Source: Blattamonas nauphoetae (taxonomy: Eukaryota; Preaxostyla; Oxymonadida). From it: a stretch of DNA of 21,001 nt. The stretch spans positions 1 to 21,001 of the forward strand of contig JARBJD010000714.1 in NCBI GenBank assembly GCA_033064195.1. The letters run 5' to 3'. Under the pieces are notes generated by a model. It made no database searches and was not told the DNA's origin. It worked only from the letters and a program-made list of their open reading frames with translations. Position numbers and translations under genes: made by a program. This document shows positions 8,216 through 18,410 of this stretch, piece by piece. Numbering within the stretch: the first letter of the stretch is position 1; every line of letters begins with the position of its first letter.

Positions 8216-9109
8216 ATGGAACTCTCCAACGAGAAAACCATTGCTACGGAAACTGACGAACTATCTGCAAGGCAATTGAACCAAGACGTTCTCCTTGCAG
8301 TTGTGAATCAGATTTCGCATCTTATTCCGAGCCTGGCAAATCAACCGTCGACACCACCTGATTTGTCATCGAGGACTGTACTATCACAATCAACACCAAT
8401 AGTTGAATCGAACAGTCGTCCTTCTTATGAAACTATGCCTGTCATACAGAAAAGCAAACGTCAAACTGCGGATTCGACACCTCATCATCATCATCATGTG
8501 GTCCCAAAAAGATCGAAGTCCGTGCATTCCCGTCGTCGAAAAGGACGGCAATCGAGGCGAGACGAATCAACTTCGGGTACCAACAGTTCAATTTCGTACT
8601 CGTCTTCACCATCATATGACTCCGGCTCGGACACACCTTCGGGAAGATCTATCGATTCAGATTGCAGCGGAACATTTTCAAGGCAGCATACTACTTCAAG
8701 AAGAAAAAGAGATCGGAATCAACTACGAAAAAAGAGGTTAGTGACATCCAGACGTGATGACAGACATGATCACAGCAGTCTCCTTCACTACAACAGACAG
8801 AGTCAAGAAAAGTTTAGAAAGCGGATAAGACGAGATATTAAGAAGATAGAACCAACATTTTCCGACAATTGGTTACAAGCTGCTCTACCAACACAGCAAC
8901 GGGATGTGGCAAACGCATCCACGTCACATATGAAACATATCCTCGGAATACCAACAGAAATCGCAGCAAACAGCCAACTTCTTACAGAATTCCAAAGAAT
9001 TCAAGATCAGGCCCTAAGGACATCATCACAGTCAAGCCTGTCATCGATCGCAAGAATGGCTGAAGCCTACGACATGGTCTGTCGAGGTGAGCCTGAAAAC
9101 ACATTCTAA
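8216..9109 (+). CDS. DIRS-like element 1: Gag-like ORF1
   Basis: An open frame of 297 codons starting at ATG 8216, directly after the left terminal repeat. The product is hydrophilic, rich in Ser, Arg and His, with a run of His residues and basic 'SRRRKGRQSRRDES' and 'SRRKRDRNQLRKKR' blocks that could bind nucleic acid. The C-terminal third contains 'TFSDNWLQAALPTQQ' and 'ILGIPTEIAANSQLLTEFQR'. I see no zinc knuckle. Assignment as Gag-like rests on its position as ORF1 of a DIRS element and on composition, not on a recognised domain. The frame stays open upstream through the terminal repeat, but that part is antisense to host DNA and is not counted. Confidence 0.6.
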   Translation: MELSNEKTIATETDELSARQLNQDVLLAVVNQISHLIPSLANQPSTPPDLSSRTVLSQSTPIVESNSRPSYETMPVIQKSKRQTADSTPHHHHHVVPKRSKSVHSRRRKGRQSRRDESTSGTNSSISYSSSPSYDSGSDTPSGRSIDSDCSGTFSRQHTTSRRKRDRNQLRKKRLVTSRRDDRHDHSSLLHYNRQSQEKFRKRIRRDIKKIEPTFSDNWLQAALPTQQRDVANASTSHMKHILGIPTEIAANSQLLTEFQRIQDQALRTSSQSSLSSIARMAEAYDMVCRGEPENTF

Positions 9110-9449
9110 ACCTCATCACACAATCAATAGTCGACTCAGCGGACGCGGCGACATGTTGTGAGTACGGTCGATACGTGAATCCAGCAAATTACAATCGCGT
9201 CTCCACGATCCTTGGATTGACGCAGCCGATCAACACGGCTTCGGATCTACTACTCCCGCCCAATCAAGCAAATTCATACCCTCCATCGATAACTTTATCT
9301 TCGTTGCCACCGCCACAGCAAGCGTATTCATACCAACCAATCCCTTCAACACAAGGGTTTTCTCCCCACGAGGGGACGGGCCACCCCGACTCAAACAAAG
9401 GGCCCCACAACCGTCAATCGTTCAAGCAGCCACCAAGACGCAACTAGTC

Positions 9450-11070
9450 AGTCACTGTGCGACGCCGGGTCGGCTTCTCAATGCAATCGCGGAGTGGACG
9501 AGGATTGGAGGGCGAGAGCGTGTGGAGAAGGGGCACAATGGAAGTGGAAAGACGAGGAATCAGTCAAGAGGTTACAGGAAGTGCCATGGGCTCCCCAGTT
9601 CAAGGGCAATGCAGTGGAGACCCAAGCATATCGAATCTTATTGGAGGAGGAAATAAAGACGGGTGTGGTTGTCCCGGTGCAACTGACGGAGGTCGCCCTC
9701 TCCTTCACACCTTCCTGGTCCCGAAACCAGGGGAAGTGGCGCAAGATCCTAAATGCCACTCCCTGAACTCCGAACTGACCATCGAACACTTCAAAATGGA
9801 GGATATCTCCACAGCAGTTCATTTCATCAACCAATCGTCTTGGTTGACCAGCATCGACATCAAGAACGCATACCAGCACATCATTGTCCCTCCTCATCTC
9901 CGCCGCTTCCTGTGCTTTCAATTCCAAAACCAATTCTATCAGTATGTGGGGATGCCGTTCGGGTTAGCGACGGCTCCACGAACCTTCACAAAGGTAATGC
10001 GAATTGCGGTGAAATCATTGAGGGAGGCTCTCCAGATTCCAGTAATTGCATATCTGGACGATCTTCTTCTGATTTGTCGGGACGAGATGGAATCACAATC
10101 GAAAACAGAGCTCGCAATGAGGATGTTGATGACTCTCGGTTTCAAATGTCTCTCGACAAGTGCCAGATTGTTCCATCGCAGCAGATCGAATATCTTGGGT
10201 GGAGAATCGATTCGACGAATCAATCACTATCAATCACTCCAAAGAGACAGTCTCGACTCCTCAATATGCTCAGAGTTGCCAAAGCACAAGCATTCAACAG
10301 ATCAGTTGTTCCTGTTCGGTATCTCGCGCAGATAATTGGAAACCTGAACCATCTCAGGACAGTGATCCCAGAAGCCAGCTTGTTTCTTCTGAAGATGATC
10401 AAAACCAAGGACGAAGCAGTAGGACAGGGAGGTTGGTTGTCCAATGCCATTCTAACACCAGCACTGATCGGGGAGATGACCTTTGGTCGACCCGGATCAC
10501 CACGAACACACCGAAGACGTTCGAGGTCATCACACCTCAGGCCTGTCTCATAACGGATGCGAGCCCAACAGGATGGGGCTGTGTGGTCGAGATCTCAGGC
10601 GAAGAGACATACTTTCACGGAGAGTGGACACAGAAACAGAGAGAGGAGACTTCGAATTGGAAAGAAACAGCTGCAGTGCGGTTTGCTGTTCTCACGGCGT
10701 CTCGACTATTGAAGGACAATCGCATATCAGCCATTCTGATCAAGAGCGACAACACGACAGCCGTATACAACTTGAAGAAGATGAGAGCAGGACCAACGTT
10801 GTGTCACATCACACGGAAGACCCTTCGGACAATCAAGGAAGTGGGTCTATTGGTCGCAGACATCCAACATATCCCAGGAGTGGAGAACTGCAAAGCGGAT
10901 GCTCTCTCCCGATTACACCCACAAGCCGAGTACCAGCTACAGAAAACAGCGCTTCAACTGCTCCACGATCGATGGTGCTTCGATCCGCAAATCGATCTTT
11001 TCGCCTCAAGTCGGAATACTCAATGTCAAAGATACTTCTCACTCTACGAGGACGAAGGGCAGTAGGAACG
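9450..11070 (+). pseudogene. DIRS-like element 1: reverse transcriptase and RNase H region
   Basis: The region encodes the RT core: 'SIDIKNAYQHI', 'MPFGLATAPRTFTKVMR', and the catalytic 'YLDDLLLI' at 10051-10074. RNase H follows with 'CLITDASPTGWGCVV' (about 10540), 'SDNTTAVYNLKK' (about 10748) and 'HIPGVENCKADALSR' (about 10868), and then a 'DPQIDLFASSRNTQCQRYFS' tail that is characteristic of DIRS polymerases. In life it would copy the element RNA into DNA. As part of an old element it is recorded as a fossil; the region is broken in a few places. Confidence 0.8.
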
Positions 11071-11149
11071 AATGCCCTCACAGTGAATTGACGGGGATGA
11101 ACTTCCCACTTATTCATCCTCCGATCTTAGTGATACCTCAGGTTTTGAG

Positions 11150-12420
11150 GAAACTGATGATCGAACCAGTGACGATGGGGGTTCTGATTACACCCAACTG
11201 GCAGAATCAGACATGGTCACAGCTTCTGAAGGAATTGGAGGAGGAAGCCTTCGAACTCGGCGAATATTGTACGATGACAATGATGACCGACCAGGAATCG
11301 GAAGCGAGTCTGCCCCCAGGGATGGTTCGCGCTTCTTTACTGGGCAAGAGAACCTGGCAGGACTCCTCTACTTTCGAGAGCTCTGCGATCTTGGAAGAAT
11401 AGACCAGAAGGTGAGGGAGGTGGAGGAACACAGATATAAGAACCGTGGTCCGTGGATGCGAGCTTGGAAGCTGTTCAAGCTGTTTTGCGAAGACAAAGGT
11501 CATCCACCAGCTGTGTTGATCAACAGGAAAACAAACATTGAGGCAATATTATGTAGTTTCGTTATGCATCTCTCTCAACAATTCCCTCCGCCTCATCAAC
11601 TTGCACACGTTGCCGTTGTCAAGGTTGTTCAATCCCTTGGTCTGTTCCACCCGTGTCTACACAGCAGACAATCACATCTTCAATCTTTCAGGAAGGTCTT
11701 TGAACGTAACCACCCCAAAAGAAAGTCAAAGCGCCACTACACAGTGATATGGAATATGGACCTGATCCTCTCATGGGTCCAGAAGAACGCAGAGCAAGCG
11801 AAGAACGACACATCACTCCAACAGTTGCGAACATTCATCCTCACACTCGCCACAACGATGTGCAGAAGAGAAGAGATCGTGAATTTATGTTGGAAGGACG
11901 TGTGTTTCGTCGAGGTGTCGGAACACATCCCAGAATCCTTCGCCACTATCTCCATCCACCCAAAACAGAATCAAACAGAAGCCGATTTGTGGTTTGTTAG
12001 AGACGAGGGTGATGAGTCGTTCTCTCCTTTCGTCGCACTCTCACTGCACAGAAAGAACATGCTCGACGAGCATCAGAAGAACCCTCAGAACGGATCGTTT
12101 GACGAACAAAGAGTGTGGAAGAGCTTCAAGACAGGCTCTCCGTTGAAGATGACAGAAATTGCTGCGGGCTGAAGAGTGTTCTGGCAGAGATAGGGGTCCC
12201 AGAGGAGTACGGACCGTACAGTATCAAACATGCCGCAGTGAGTTACTTGAGACGAGTGGTGAGAGTTCCTCTCGAACTCTTGAACGGGTATGTGGGATGG
12301 TCGGCAAGATCCACCATCGCCGATGATTATTACTCTTCACCAGTCCTCATTGGACTCACAGCTCCGCCACTGTCTGACAGTTGGTGGCAGCCCCTCAGGG
12401 GGCACGGCCAGAAGAAATAG
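11150..12420 (+). pseudogene. DIRS-like element 1: tyrosine recombinase region
   Basis: A phage-integrase-type tyrosine recombinase lies downstream of RNase H, as in DIRS elements. Visible catalytic surroundings are an Arg box 'MCRREEIVNLCW' (about 11860), a possible Lys strand 'ISIHPKQNQ' (about 11950), a His box 'SIKHAAVSYLRR' (about 12220) and a C-terminal 'YVGWSARSTIADDYYSS' with the candidate nucleophilic Tyr (about 12290-12340). The family uses this enzyme to insert circular DNA without target duplication, which agrees with the junctions here. Counted as a fossil with few breaks. Confidence 0.75.
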
Positions 12421-12509
12421 CTTGACGAAATTACCAAGCCGAAGAAGACATCTTTCTTTGTTTTCATCATTTTCTTTTATCTTGCCTTCCTGTTTCTTCT
12501 CCTTTCAAT

Positions 12510-12587
12510 ACTCAGGAGTTGGTAACCCTGGTTTGGTAGTGGTGTGAGAGCAAGGAACACCTTTCTACCAAACCAGTGCTTACCAAC
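12510..12587 (+). repeat. DIRS-like element 1: internal complementary region (ICR)
   Basis: Bases 12510-12563 are the reverse complement of the left tip 8127-8180 (53 of 54 positions). Bases 12560-12587 are the reverse complement of the right tip 12929-12956 (28 of 28). The two halves overlap on CCTT, the complement of the AAGG core. This is the known DIRS arrangement in which the ICR records the junction of the two ends in the circular form and templates end completion. Confidence 0.9.
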
Positions 12588-12888
12588 ATTTAGATCTGCC
12601 ACACAACAGTAGGAAAGATCAGGATTGCGTTTTCGTTTGAATGCTGCAGTAGAGGCGGCTCTATCAATACATCTTCATGTAGTTCCACTTCACATTGTCC
12701 TTTTGGACTTCTCAGTTTCCTCCAGTTTTGTTCCCCGTTGGGGATTTCTGGAACAATAGACCCAACTCCTCTCTTTTTGCTTATCAACCACCCTTTCGAG
12801 GGTAGAACCGACACTGTGACCCTTGAGTCCCTTGTCGGGATACTTTTATTCTAGAACAGACAAATTGTTTTCTCATTGTTTGTTCAGG
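12588..12888. other. DIRS-like element 1: non-coding stretch between ICR and right terminal repeat
   Basis: About 300 bp inside the element without a recognisable coding region. It includes a tiny hairpin (CCCC-GTT-GGGG near 12730). Such a stretch is usual at the 3' side of DIRS elements. Confidence 0.6.
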
Positions 12889-12956
12889 TGGATCGGCCAC
12901 CCATGGTTTCACTTCGCCAGACTCAGGAGTTGGTAAGCACTGGTTTGGTAGAAAGG
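12889..12956 (-). repeat. DIRS-like element 1: right inverted terminal repeat
   Basis: Bases 12889-12936 are the perfect 48-bp inverted partner of 8165-8212. The outer 28 bp (12929-12956) are repeated inverted in the ICR. Host DNA starts again at 12957. Confidence 0.9.
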
Positions 12957-13377
12957 AACAGGCCCTCTCCTCGTTCGGCCTGTCAGAAGACCAACCGCTG
13001 CCCGACGTTGTGCACTCGCAGCGAATGGAGACAATGCTGATTGGATGCAAACTGATGAATGCGACGAGCAGAAGAGTGGGACGAAGGGAGGAAGTGATGG
13101 TTTGGAGAGAAGTGAGTCAGCAGTTGATTTGGAGTGCAGTTTGTCGGAGCGTGAACCACGCCAGCGGGACGACGATGATGGATGGGAACTTGGGAGGAAA
13201 CGTGAGATGTGTGAACACGTCGTTCAGGGAGTGCCGACGCGAAGGAACAGCGATCCATCGTTCTTCAACACGAATGTCACTCAGACAGCCACTGGCCGCC
13301 AAGTGTTCGACGCCTCATGCACAGCGACTCTCGTCTCGTACTCGCTCTGCACGTTCACAAACATGGTTCTGGCCTTT
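12957..13377 (+). pseudogene. Beta-helix surface-protein gene, upstream part
   Basis: Starts directly at the right edge of the first DIRS-like element. One frame reads 'QALSSFGLSEDQPLPDVVHS', 'METMLIGCKLMNATSRRVG', 'VSQQLIWSAVCRSVNHASG', 'TTMMDGNLGGNVRCVNTSFR'. After a frameshift near 13240 a second frame reads 'NTNVTQTATGRQVFDASCTA' and 'TLVSYSLCTFTNM'. Alternating short strands with Asn/Cys/Ser-rich turns are typical of right-handed parallel beta-helix (pectin-lyase-like) repeat proteins. I recall very similar blocks in large predicted surface proteins of oxymonads. The true N-terminus is missing. The second frame runs straight into the 23-bp minisatellite at 13378. The gene continues beyond the array at 18721. 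Confidence 0.65.
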
Positions 13378-14041
13378 GCAGGCTCGCTTGGAGGAGCATT
13401 GCAGGCTCGCTTGGATGAGCAGTGCAGGCTCGCTTGGATGAGCATTGCAGGCTCGCTTGGAGGAGCATTGCAGGCTCGCTTGGATGAGCATTGCAGGCTC
13501 GCTTGGAGGAGCATTGCAGGCTCGCTTGGAGGAGCATTGCAGGCTCGCTTGGATGAGCATTGCAGGCTCGCTTGGATGAGCATTGCAGGCTCGCTTGGAT
13601 GAGCATTGCAGGCTCGCTTGGATGAGCATTGCAGGCTCGCTTGGATGAGCATTGCAGGCTCGCTTGGATGAGCATTGCAGGCTCGCTTGGATGAGCATTG
13701 CAGGCTCGCTTGGAGGAGCATTGCAGGCTCGCTTGGATGAGCATTGCAGGCTCGCTTGGATGAGCATTGCAGGCTCGCTTGGATGAGCATTGCAGGCTCG
13801 CTTGGAGGAGCATTGCAGGCTCGCTTGGATGAGCATTGCAGGCTCGCTTGGATGAGCATTGCAGGCTCGCTTGGAGGAGCATTGCAGGCTCGCTTGGATG
13901 AGCATTGCAGGCTCGCTTGGATGAGCATTGCAGGCTCGCTTGGAGGAGCATTGCAGGCTCGCTTGGAGGAGCATTGCAGGCTCGCTTGGATGAGCAGTGC
14001 AGGCTCGCTTGGATGAGCATTGCAGGCTCGCTTGGAGGAGC
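13378..14041 (+). repeat. 23-bp minisatellite, left block (28.9 units)
   Basis: Tandem copies of GCAGGCTCGCTTGGAKGAGCATT (K = G or T) with no length variation at all: 664 bp is exactly 28 units plus 20 bp. Almost all variation is at position 16: 10 units carry G and 19 carry T. Two units have GCAGT in place of GCATT at the end. Because 23 is not a multiple of 3, each strand cycles through all three phases, which gives a 23-residue peptide period. No phase contains a stop on the minus strand; on the plus strand only the T variant creates a TGA in one phase. The block ends abruptly at 14041, where the second DIRS-like element begins. Confidence 0.95.
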
Positions 14042-14100
14042 TTGTACCAAACCGAGGTTCCTCTGATAATGAGAAGTGGTCCGAAGTAAGGGGTCGGTCC
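14042..14100 (+). repeat. DIRS-like element 2: terminal repeat at the left edge
   Basis: Bases from about 14061 to 14100 are an inverted copy of 18411-18448 with a single one-base length difference near the inner end. The outer 24 bp, with the core (14040-14064), are found inverted in the ICR. Confidence 0.85.
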
Positions 14101-14358
14101 AAATAGGACCAATGAGAACAAGAACACTTCAAAACCTAGAAGATTCTGGTCACCTTACATTTTCCAATCATCAGGGCGAGCCCATGAAGAAAGGGACTGT
14201 CGCAATGCGACGAAAGAGGAAACAAAAAACTAATATGCTTGCAACAGAAAATCCTCAACGAGGAACAAAAAACTGTTGTAAGTCTTTGTAAAGAGAGTTC
14301 CAAAGGGAACTGGTAAACTGGTCCCCTGCCCCTCGCGGCTTGTGGTAGCAGGTCATCA

Positions 14359-14434
14359 AGAGGAACCTCGGTTTGGTACAAGCACCGCCCTTCCAGTAGG
14401 TGCTGTTCAAACCTCGGTCCCTCTGATAATGAGA
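14359..14434 (+). repeat. DIRS-like element 2: internal complementary region
   Basis: 14359-14383 is the reverse complement of the left tip 14040-14064 (25 of 25). 14382-14434 is the reverse complement of the right tip 18436-18488 (53 of 53). The halves overlap on GC. Same logic as in element 1, which independently confirms the DIRS assignment. Confidence 0.9.
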
Positions 14435-14499
14435 CTTGAAAGGAACAGAAAGAAAACAAGTGATAGATAAGCTGAAAAGAAAAGGCATCCATTGTCTTG

Positions 14500-15700
14500 G
14501 GTTTTACTCTTTGGACCATGCTCGTTAGAGAGACCGTGACTCCTTCGAAAGGGCTGCCACAGGCCGCTGAGTTGTCTTGACGCTATGATGACGCGGAGAG
14601 ACTTCTGCTGCGACAGGCGCGAAGCGCGAACGGGAACAAACAGAGATCCTCACCGTTAAGATGGCAAGTGGATTCGTCATGAGAGTGCAACAACCTGCCT
14701 GCACGGTTGTGGAGAAGCACAGAGTGGACGGTAGTTCTGATATCTGGAGCTCTTGGTTCAGACATTTTCTTGTTCCAAATCTGTCGCGATGACGCGGCCG
14801 CTCGCTTTGATGCCGAACATCGTCATCCTTTCAAACGAATCAGCTCAAAGTTTGTCTTCTCCTACGACTTTAGTGGCGGTGAACAAATCTCCTCCAATGG
14901 AGACTCCTTCCCTGTCCGTTGAACGTGTGGGGAGTACTTGTCGTTGTGTCCTTCTTCCCAAATTATTGCTGCAACGGAATGGCCTTGAAATGTGGCAAGT
15001 CGCCAACACTGTGAATGTGTCCCTCCATCACACCAGCTATGTAGTGATCATCACATCTTTTCTGTGAAACAACTGGTTCTGTTGACATTGCGATTTCCAC
15101 AGTTTTCCCGATAGATAGTATCTTGTTTCACTCTCTCCTGGGCGTGGAATCGAAAGGTGGAGAATGTTTGTCCGCCTTTGATTCCAAGACTGCGTGTAGT
15201 GATCCTGGTCCTGTCGACGAAGTGCTTATCCGGGACATGTTGAGCATTCCTGTCGTCTGGTGATCTCTCAGTGTGGTTCTTGACAACATAACAACCAGAA
15301 TTAATGACGGAATTGTGATGTTGTTGACTATCTAGACTGTGTCAATTTAAATGGATGGAAATCGCAGTCGGAAAGGAGTCTCAGCCGTTTTCATGAATTG
15401 TGGTTCTTCGGAGAAGATGACAGTGTGGAGGATTCAGTCTTGATATGGCTCCGTTGATGATATCGGTGAGGTGAGTCGGATATATGGGGTGAGAGCGATA
15501 ATCAATTCGTCCAACTTGAAAGAAGGTAATGTCTTTAATCAGAGCAATTCCCGATGCCACGAGATTGGGCTCCAACTTGGGATGGTGAGCGAGTGAATCG
15601 TTGAGGAATTCGACGATAGTGTTTATTCCGCCACAGCGACTTAGAACTTGATGGACTCCTCGCCATCTTTGACATCGTTGTATCGAGTTTGCGTCCTATG
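14500..15700 (-). pseudogene. DIRS-like element 2: remains of the recombinase region
   Basis: Placed by analogy with element 1, next to the ICR. Minus-strand translation gives scattered protein-like stretches such as 'WEPNLVASGIALIKD'-type blocks near 15575-15500 ('EPNLVASGIALIKDITFFQV'), but the catalytic boxes are not readable. The assignment is by position only. Much of the stretch shows no readable frame. Confidence 0.3.
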
Positions 15701-15849
15701 CCATATTTCTGCATTTTAATATTGACTTAATTGTCGCTGACGTTTCTGCGATGTCTTGACATCGAAAACTTTGATGCTTGTCGAACGGAGGTAATTTCGA
15801 GATGAATACGGTTGGGACGCCACTTCCTTTGCCTTGATGTTGCCATCTC

Positions 15850-17300
15850 ACTTTTGCTGATTTATGGCTGGCAGATTCCGTTGTACTGAGATGGCAGCTG
15901 TCACTATCGTCTCGGAGTTGTCAATCATTGATGACGGATTACCATGGTTGAGCCTCTTGACGGGAGGCTGGGAATGGGTGTCAACTTTGTGCGTTTCCCC
16001 TGCGCTTGACCGAATGGATGACCCAAATGCAACTGGAACTTGAGTTGCGTGGCTATGAGCTTGCAGTTCTCTCAAACGTTTTCTTCCTCCGATCGGCATC
16101 ATTTGAATCTTGTGGACTTCATCTTGCTCTCAACGAAGGTCTGGACAATCGCAACTGGTACTTGAGTTGCCGCACATGTCGTTCAGGTTTGATTCTGATC
16201 TCCTTCCTTCGGAGATTGCTATCATTTGTGACGTTTTGTTGAACCAGGCAATCTTCGTGATGAATTGACACATCAGTGTCTGGTGACGTGATCGACAGTG
16301 GGCTGTCGTGGTTAGCGAGTAATATTTCCCGGATTTCCGTCGATAGTGCCACAGAGCTGAAAAATGGGAATCGTACATTCGCGATGATTCCAGGAATAGA
16401 TTTGGAATATATGAGGCTGCTGCCCGGGCCGTCACTCCAACTGTGACGAAAGGCTCGACATTTCCTTGCGTGAAATTCTTTCCGCTATCTGTATGAACAA
16501 AATCAACATGTCTCGGTGTTGGACAGGCGAGAGTATAGTTCTCAACAATCTTGAAGACTGAGTATGGCCCATGAGCGATGATGCCCGAAATAAACTGAAT
16601 ATGTGAGAAACTGCTGTCCGAGTTGATGAGAATATCTTGCTTTCAGGCGATACCGAACAATCGAGGCAATCGTATCGTGGGCTCGCTTCATTGTTTCGGG
16701 AGTGATTATACTTTGATGGGAAGACACCAGGGAAGACAGTGTGAGAGTTACTGTCGGAGGAATCATCATCTGGTAGCACTGCCTATTCGGCTTCCCCAAT
16801 TTCGAAAGAGGAACGGATGAAGGATCCGATTGGTAATAGAGTGTTATTTTGATATTCTTGTCTCTAGGAACGACTCAACGGGATCCAAGTGTGTTGTTTG
16901 GAACATTTTATCTTGCTGAACCGGGGTTCACTAGGAAGCTATATCGACCTCCCATTTAAACGGTGTTTCAACGAAACGTTTCCAATATTGTCATTCAACG
17001 TCAAATCGAGTCTGATTGTCGAGCTGAAGGGGCTTTAATAAGCGAAGGATGATGTTCGTATTTTGGGCTGATTTATCGGTTCTAATCTTGTGAAGATTGT
17101 TTAGGTCGGTCCACAACCCGTTTAGCGCAACGTTAAGACCACTAGATGCCCCTCGCTTGACGGCATTGCGAGTTGTGAACCCTGCTTGGATCAAGACGAT
17201 CGGGGAATTCAAAGGGTTTTATCACTACTTGCCGGATAATAAATGGTCCATCGCTGATTTCTTTAACTGTTGGGGATTGTTAATCCGCGGTTTCATTCCG
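15850..17300 (-). pseudogene. DIRS-like element 2: remains of the reverse transcriptase and RNase H region
   Basis: Middle third of the element. Minus-strand fragments such as 'HQSIITPETMKRAHDTIASI' (about 16720-16660) fit the segment after an RT active site. 'LLANHDSPLSITSPDTDVSI' (about 16320-16260) sits where RNase H would be. The active-site motifs themselves are not preserved in readable form. The assignment leans on order within the element. Confidence 0.35.
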
Positions 17301-17399
17301 ATCGCTTCTCCGTGAAATCTTGAAGAATGGTATTGACTCTTCTGGGGTCTCCGTCACTCAACTATTAACTGGATGTGATGCTCGGTAGGATCAAGATAG

Positions 17400-18250
17400 C
17401 TGCATCAACTATTCAGGATGATCGTCCGCAAATTAATGACTTGATTTATGAGGGTGGTGAAATACTCACTATTTGTAAAGATGCTGTGAAGATTCTGCTC
17501 GATTTCGGTCGCTTATCCCCATTCTCCTTAAAGTCGACTGCGACGTATCTCCCCAAATCGAGGAGTTTTTCTGTTTCGTGATGTCTCGATTGTTATCACC
17601 CCATGACATCATGACCGGGGAGTGTAACAGTCTCGGCACGTGGAACTGGACACCTTGAGCACTTGTAGATGGTGCCATGTCAGCTAAGAGCGAATCTGGA
17701 TACTTTCAACCGCCTGGAAAAGTGGACGCTGCGGGAGGCATTTGTCCTGCAATCGCCACCACCGGATTTGGTTGATACGCCCCTAATCATAAACGGGGTG
17801 CCTCCTGTCTGGTTTGTTTTGCTCGGAGCAGGATTGTTGGACTGATTGTCATCGATTGAGTCGGATGCTGTGTCTGGCCGACGAGAGCACGCCGAAGTAC
17901 CGGAGTTGGGTGCTTGTGAATTGTACTTGTTATATCTTCGAACCTTCCTCCTCTGCAAGTAATTCGAACGCCTTTGAGATTGATCGGACAATCGCTTTGT
18001 CTTCTCAACTTTCTTGCGAGCCTGGAAAGTGGTTGCAACTTCATTCAGAATTTAGAGATTCTGGTGAGTGGAGGCTGGAACTTCGTCAGAAGAGATACTC
18101 GTCGATTCTGAAGAGGTCGTTTGATCGTGATTCAAATCGTCGCCCAGAGTGTTGGTGCTTCAAGCTTTGAGTCCATTGTTGCGATATATTCAATGGATGA
18201 CGAGTGCGAGATTAGTGTTGTGGGAGAGGAACGTGATAAGACGACTGAAC
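17400..18250 (-). pseudogene. DIRS-like element 2: remains of the Gag-like region
   Basis: Minus-strand frames here are hydrophilic and rich in Ser, Arg, Asn and Gln ('RRSNYLQRRKVRRYNKYNSQ', about 17975-17915), comparable in character to ORF1 of element 1. No domain is recognised. The position next to the 5' terminal repeat is the main argument. Confidence 0.35.
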
Positions 18251-18410
18251 AGTTTTAATCTTCGTTTCGTTTGTCAGAAGAAATGTCGTCGATTCTTCGC
18301 CTCGTTGGCAATTTATGTTTAGTTGAGTAAGGTGTCGCATAATTTCGAGAAAGGCGTTCGTGCAGGGGAAGGAAAACATCTGAAGTGTTCATAATCATTG
18401 TGTTCAATTT

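Larger units (their letters stand above)
8127..12956 (+). mobile_element. DIRS-like tyrosine-recombinase retroelement, near-complete (about 4.8 kb)
   Basis: A fossil element of the DIRS order with all expected parts in order: left inverted terminal repeat, Gag-like frame, reverse transcriptase plus RNase H, tyrosine recombinase, ICR, right inverted terminal repeat. No methyltransferase domain, which some DIRS elements carry, is recognisable. The ends are inverted, not direct, repeats, and there is no target-site duplication. The only bases shared between the two flanks and the ICR are AAGG (8127-8130 and 12953-12956). That fits integration of a circular DNA by a tyrosine recombinase. It looks structurally whole, with only a handful of breaks in the polymerase and recombinase frames; these frames often overlap in the family. 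The perfect 48-bp match between the terminal repeats suggests a young copy. Confidence 0.85.

Noticed and set aside
9478-9933. 151-codon minus-strand frame
   Set aside because: Antisense shadow of the reverse transcriptase region.
8127-12956. LTR retrotransposon or Ngaro-type element
   Set aside because: Terminal repeats are inverted, not direct, there is no target duplication, and an ICR is present; the DIRS arrangement fits every part.
13378-14041. CRISPR array
   Set aside because: The 23-bp units are contiguous with no spacers, and no cas-like genes are present; this is a eukaryotic minisatellite.
13281-14132. Three long overlapping minus-strand frames (up to 283 codons) over the minisatellite, reading 'SEPAMLIQASLQCSSKRACN'-type repeats
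   Set aside because: They exist because the 23-bp unit has no stop in any minus-strand phase. The coding evidence on both sides is on the plus strand.
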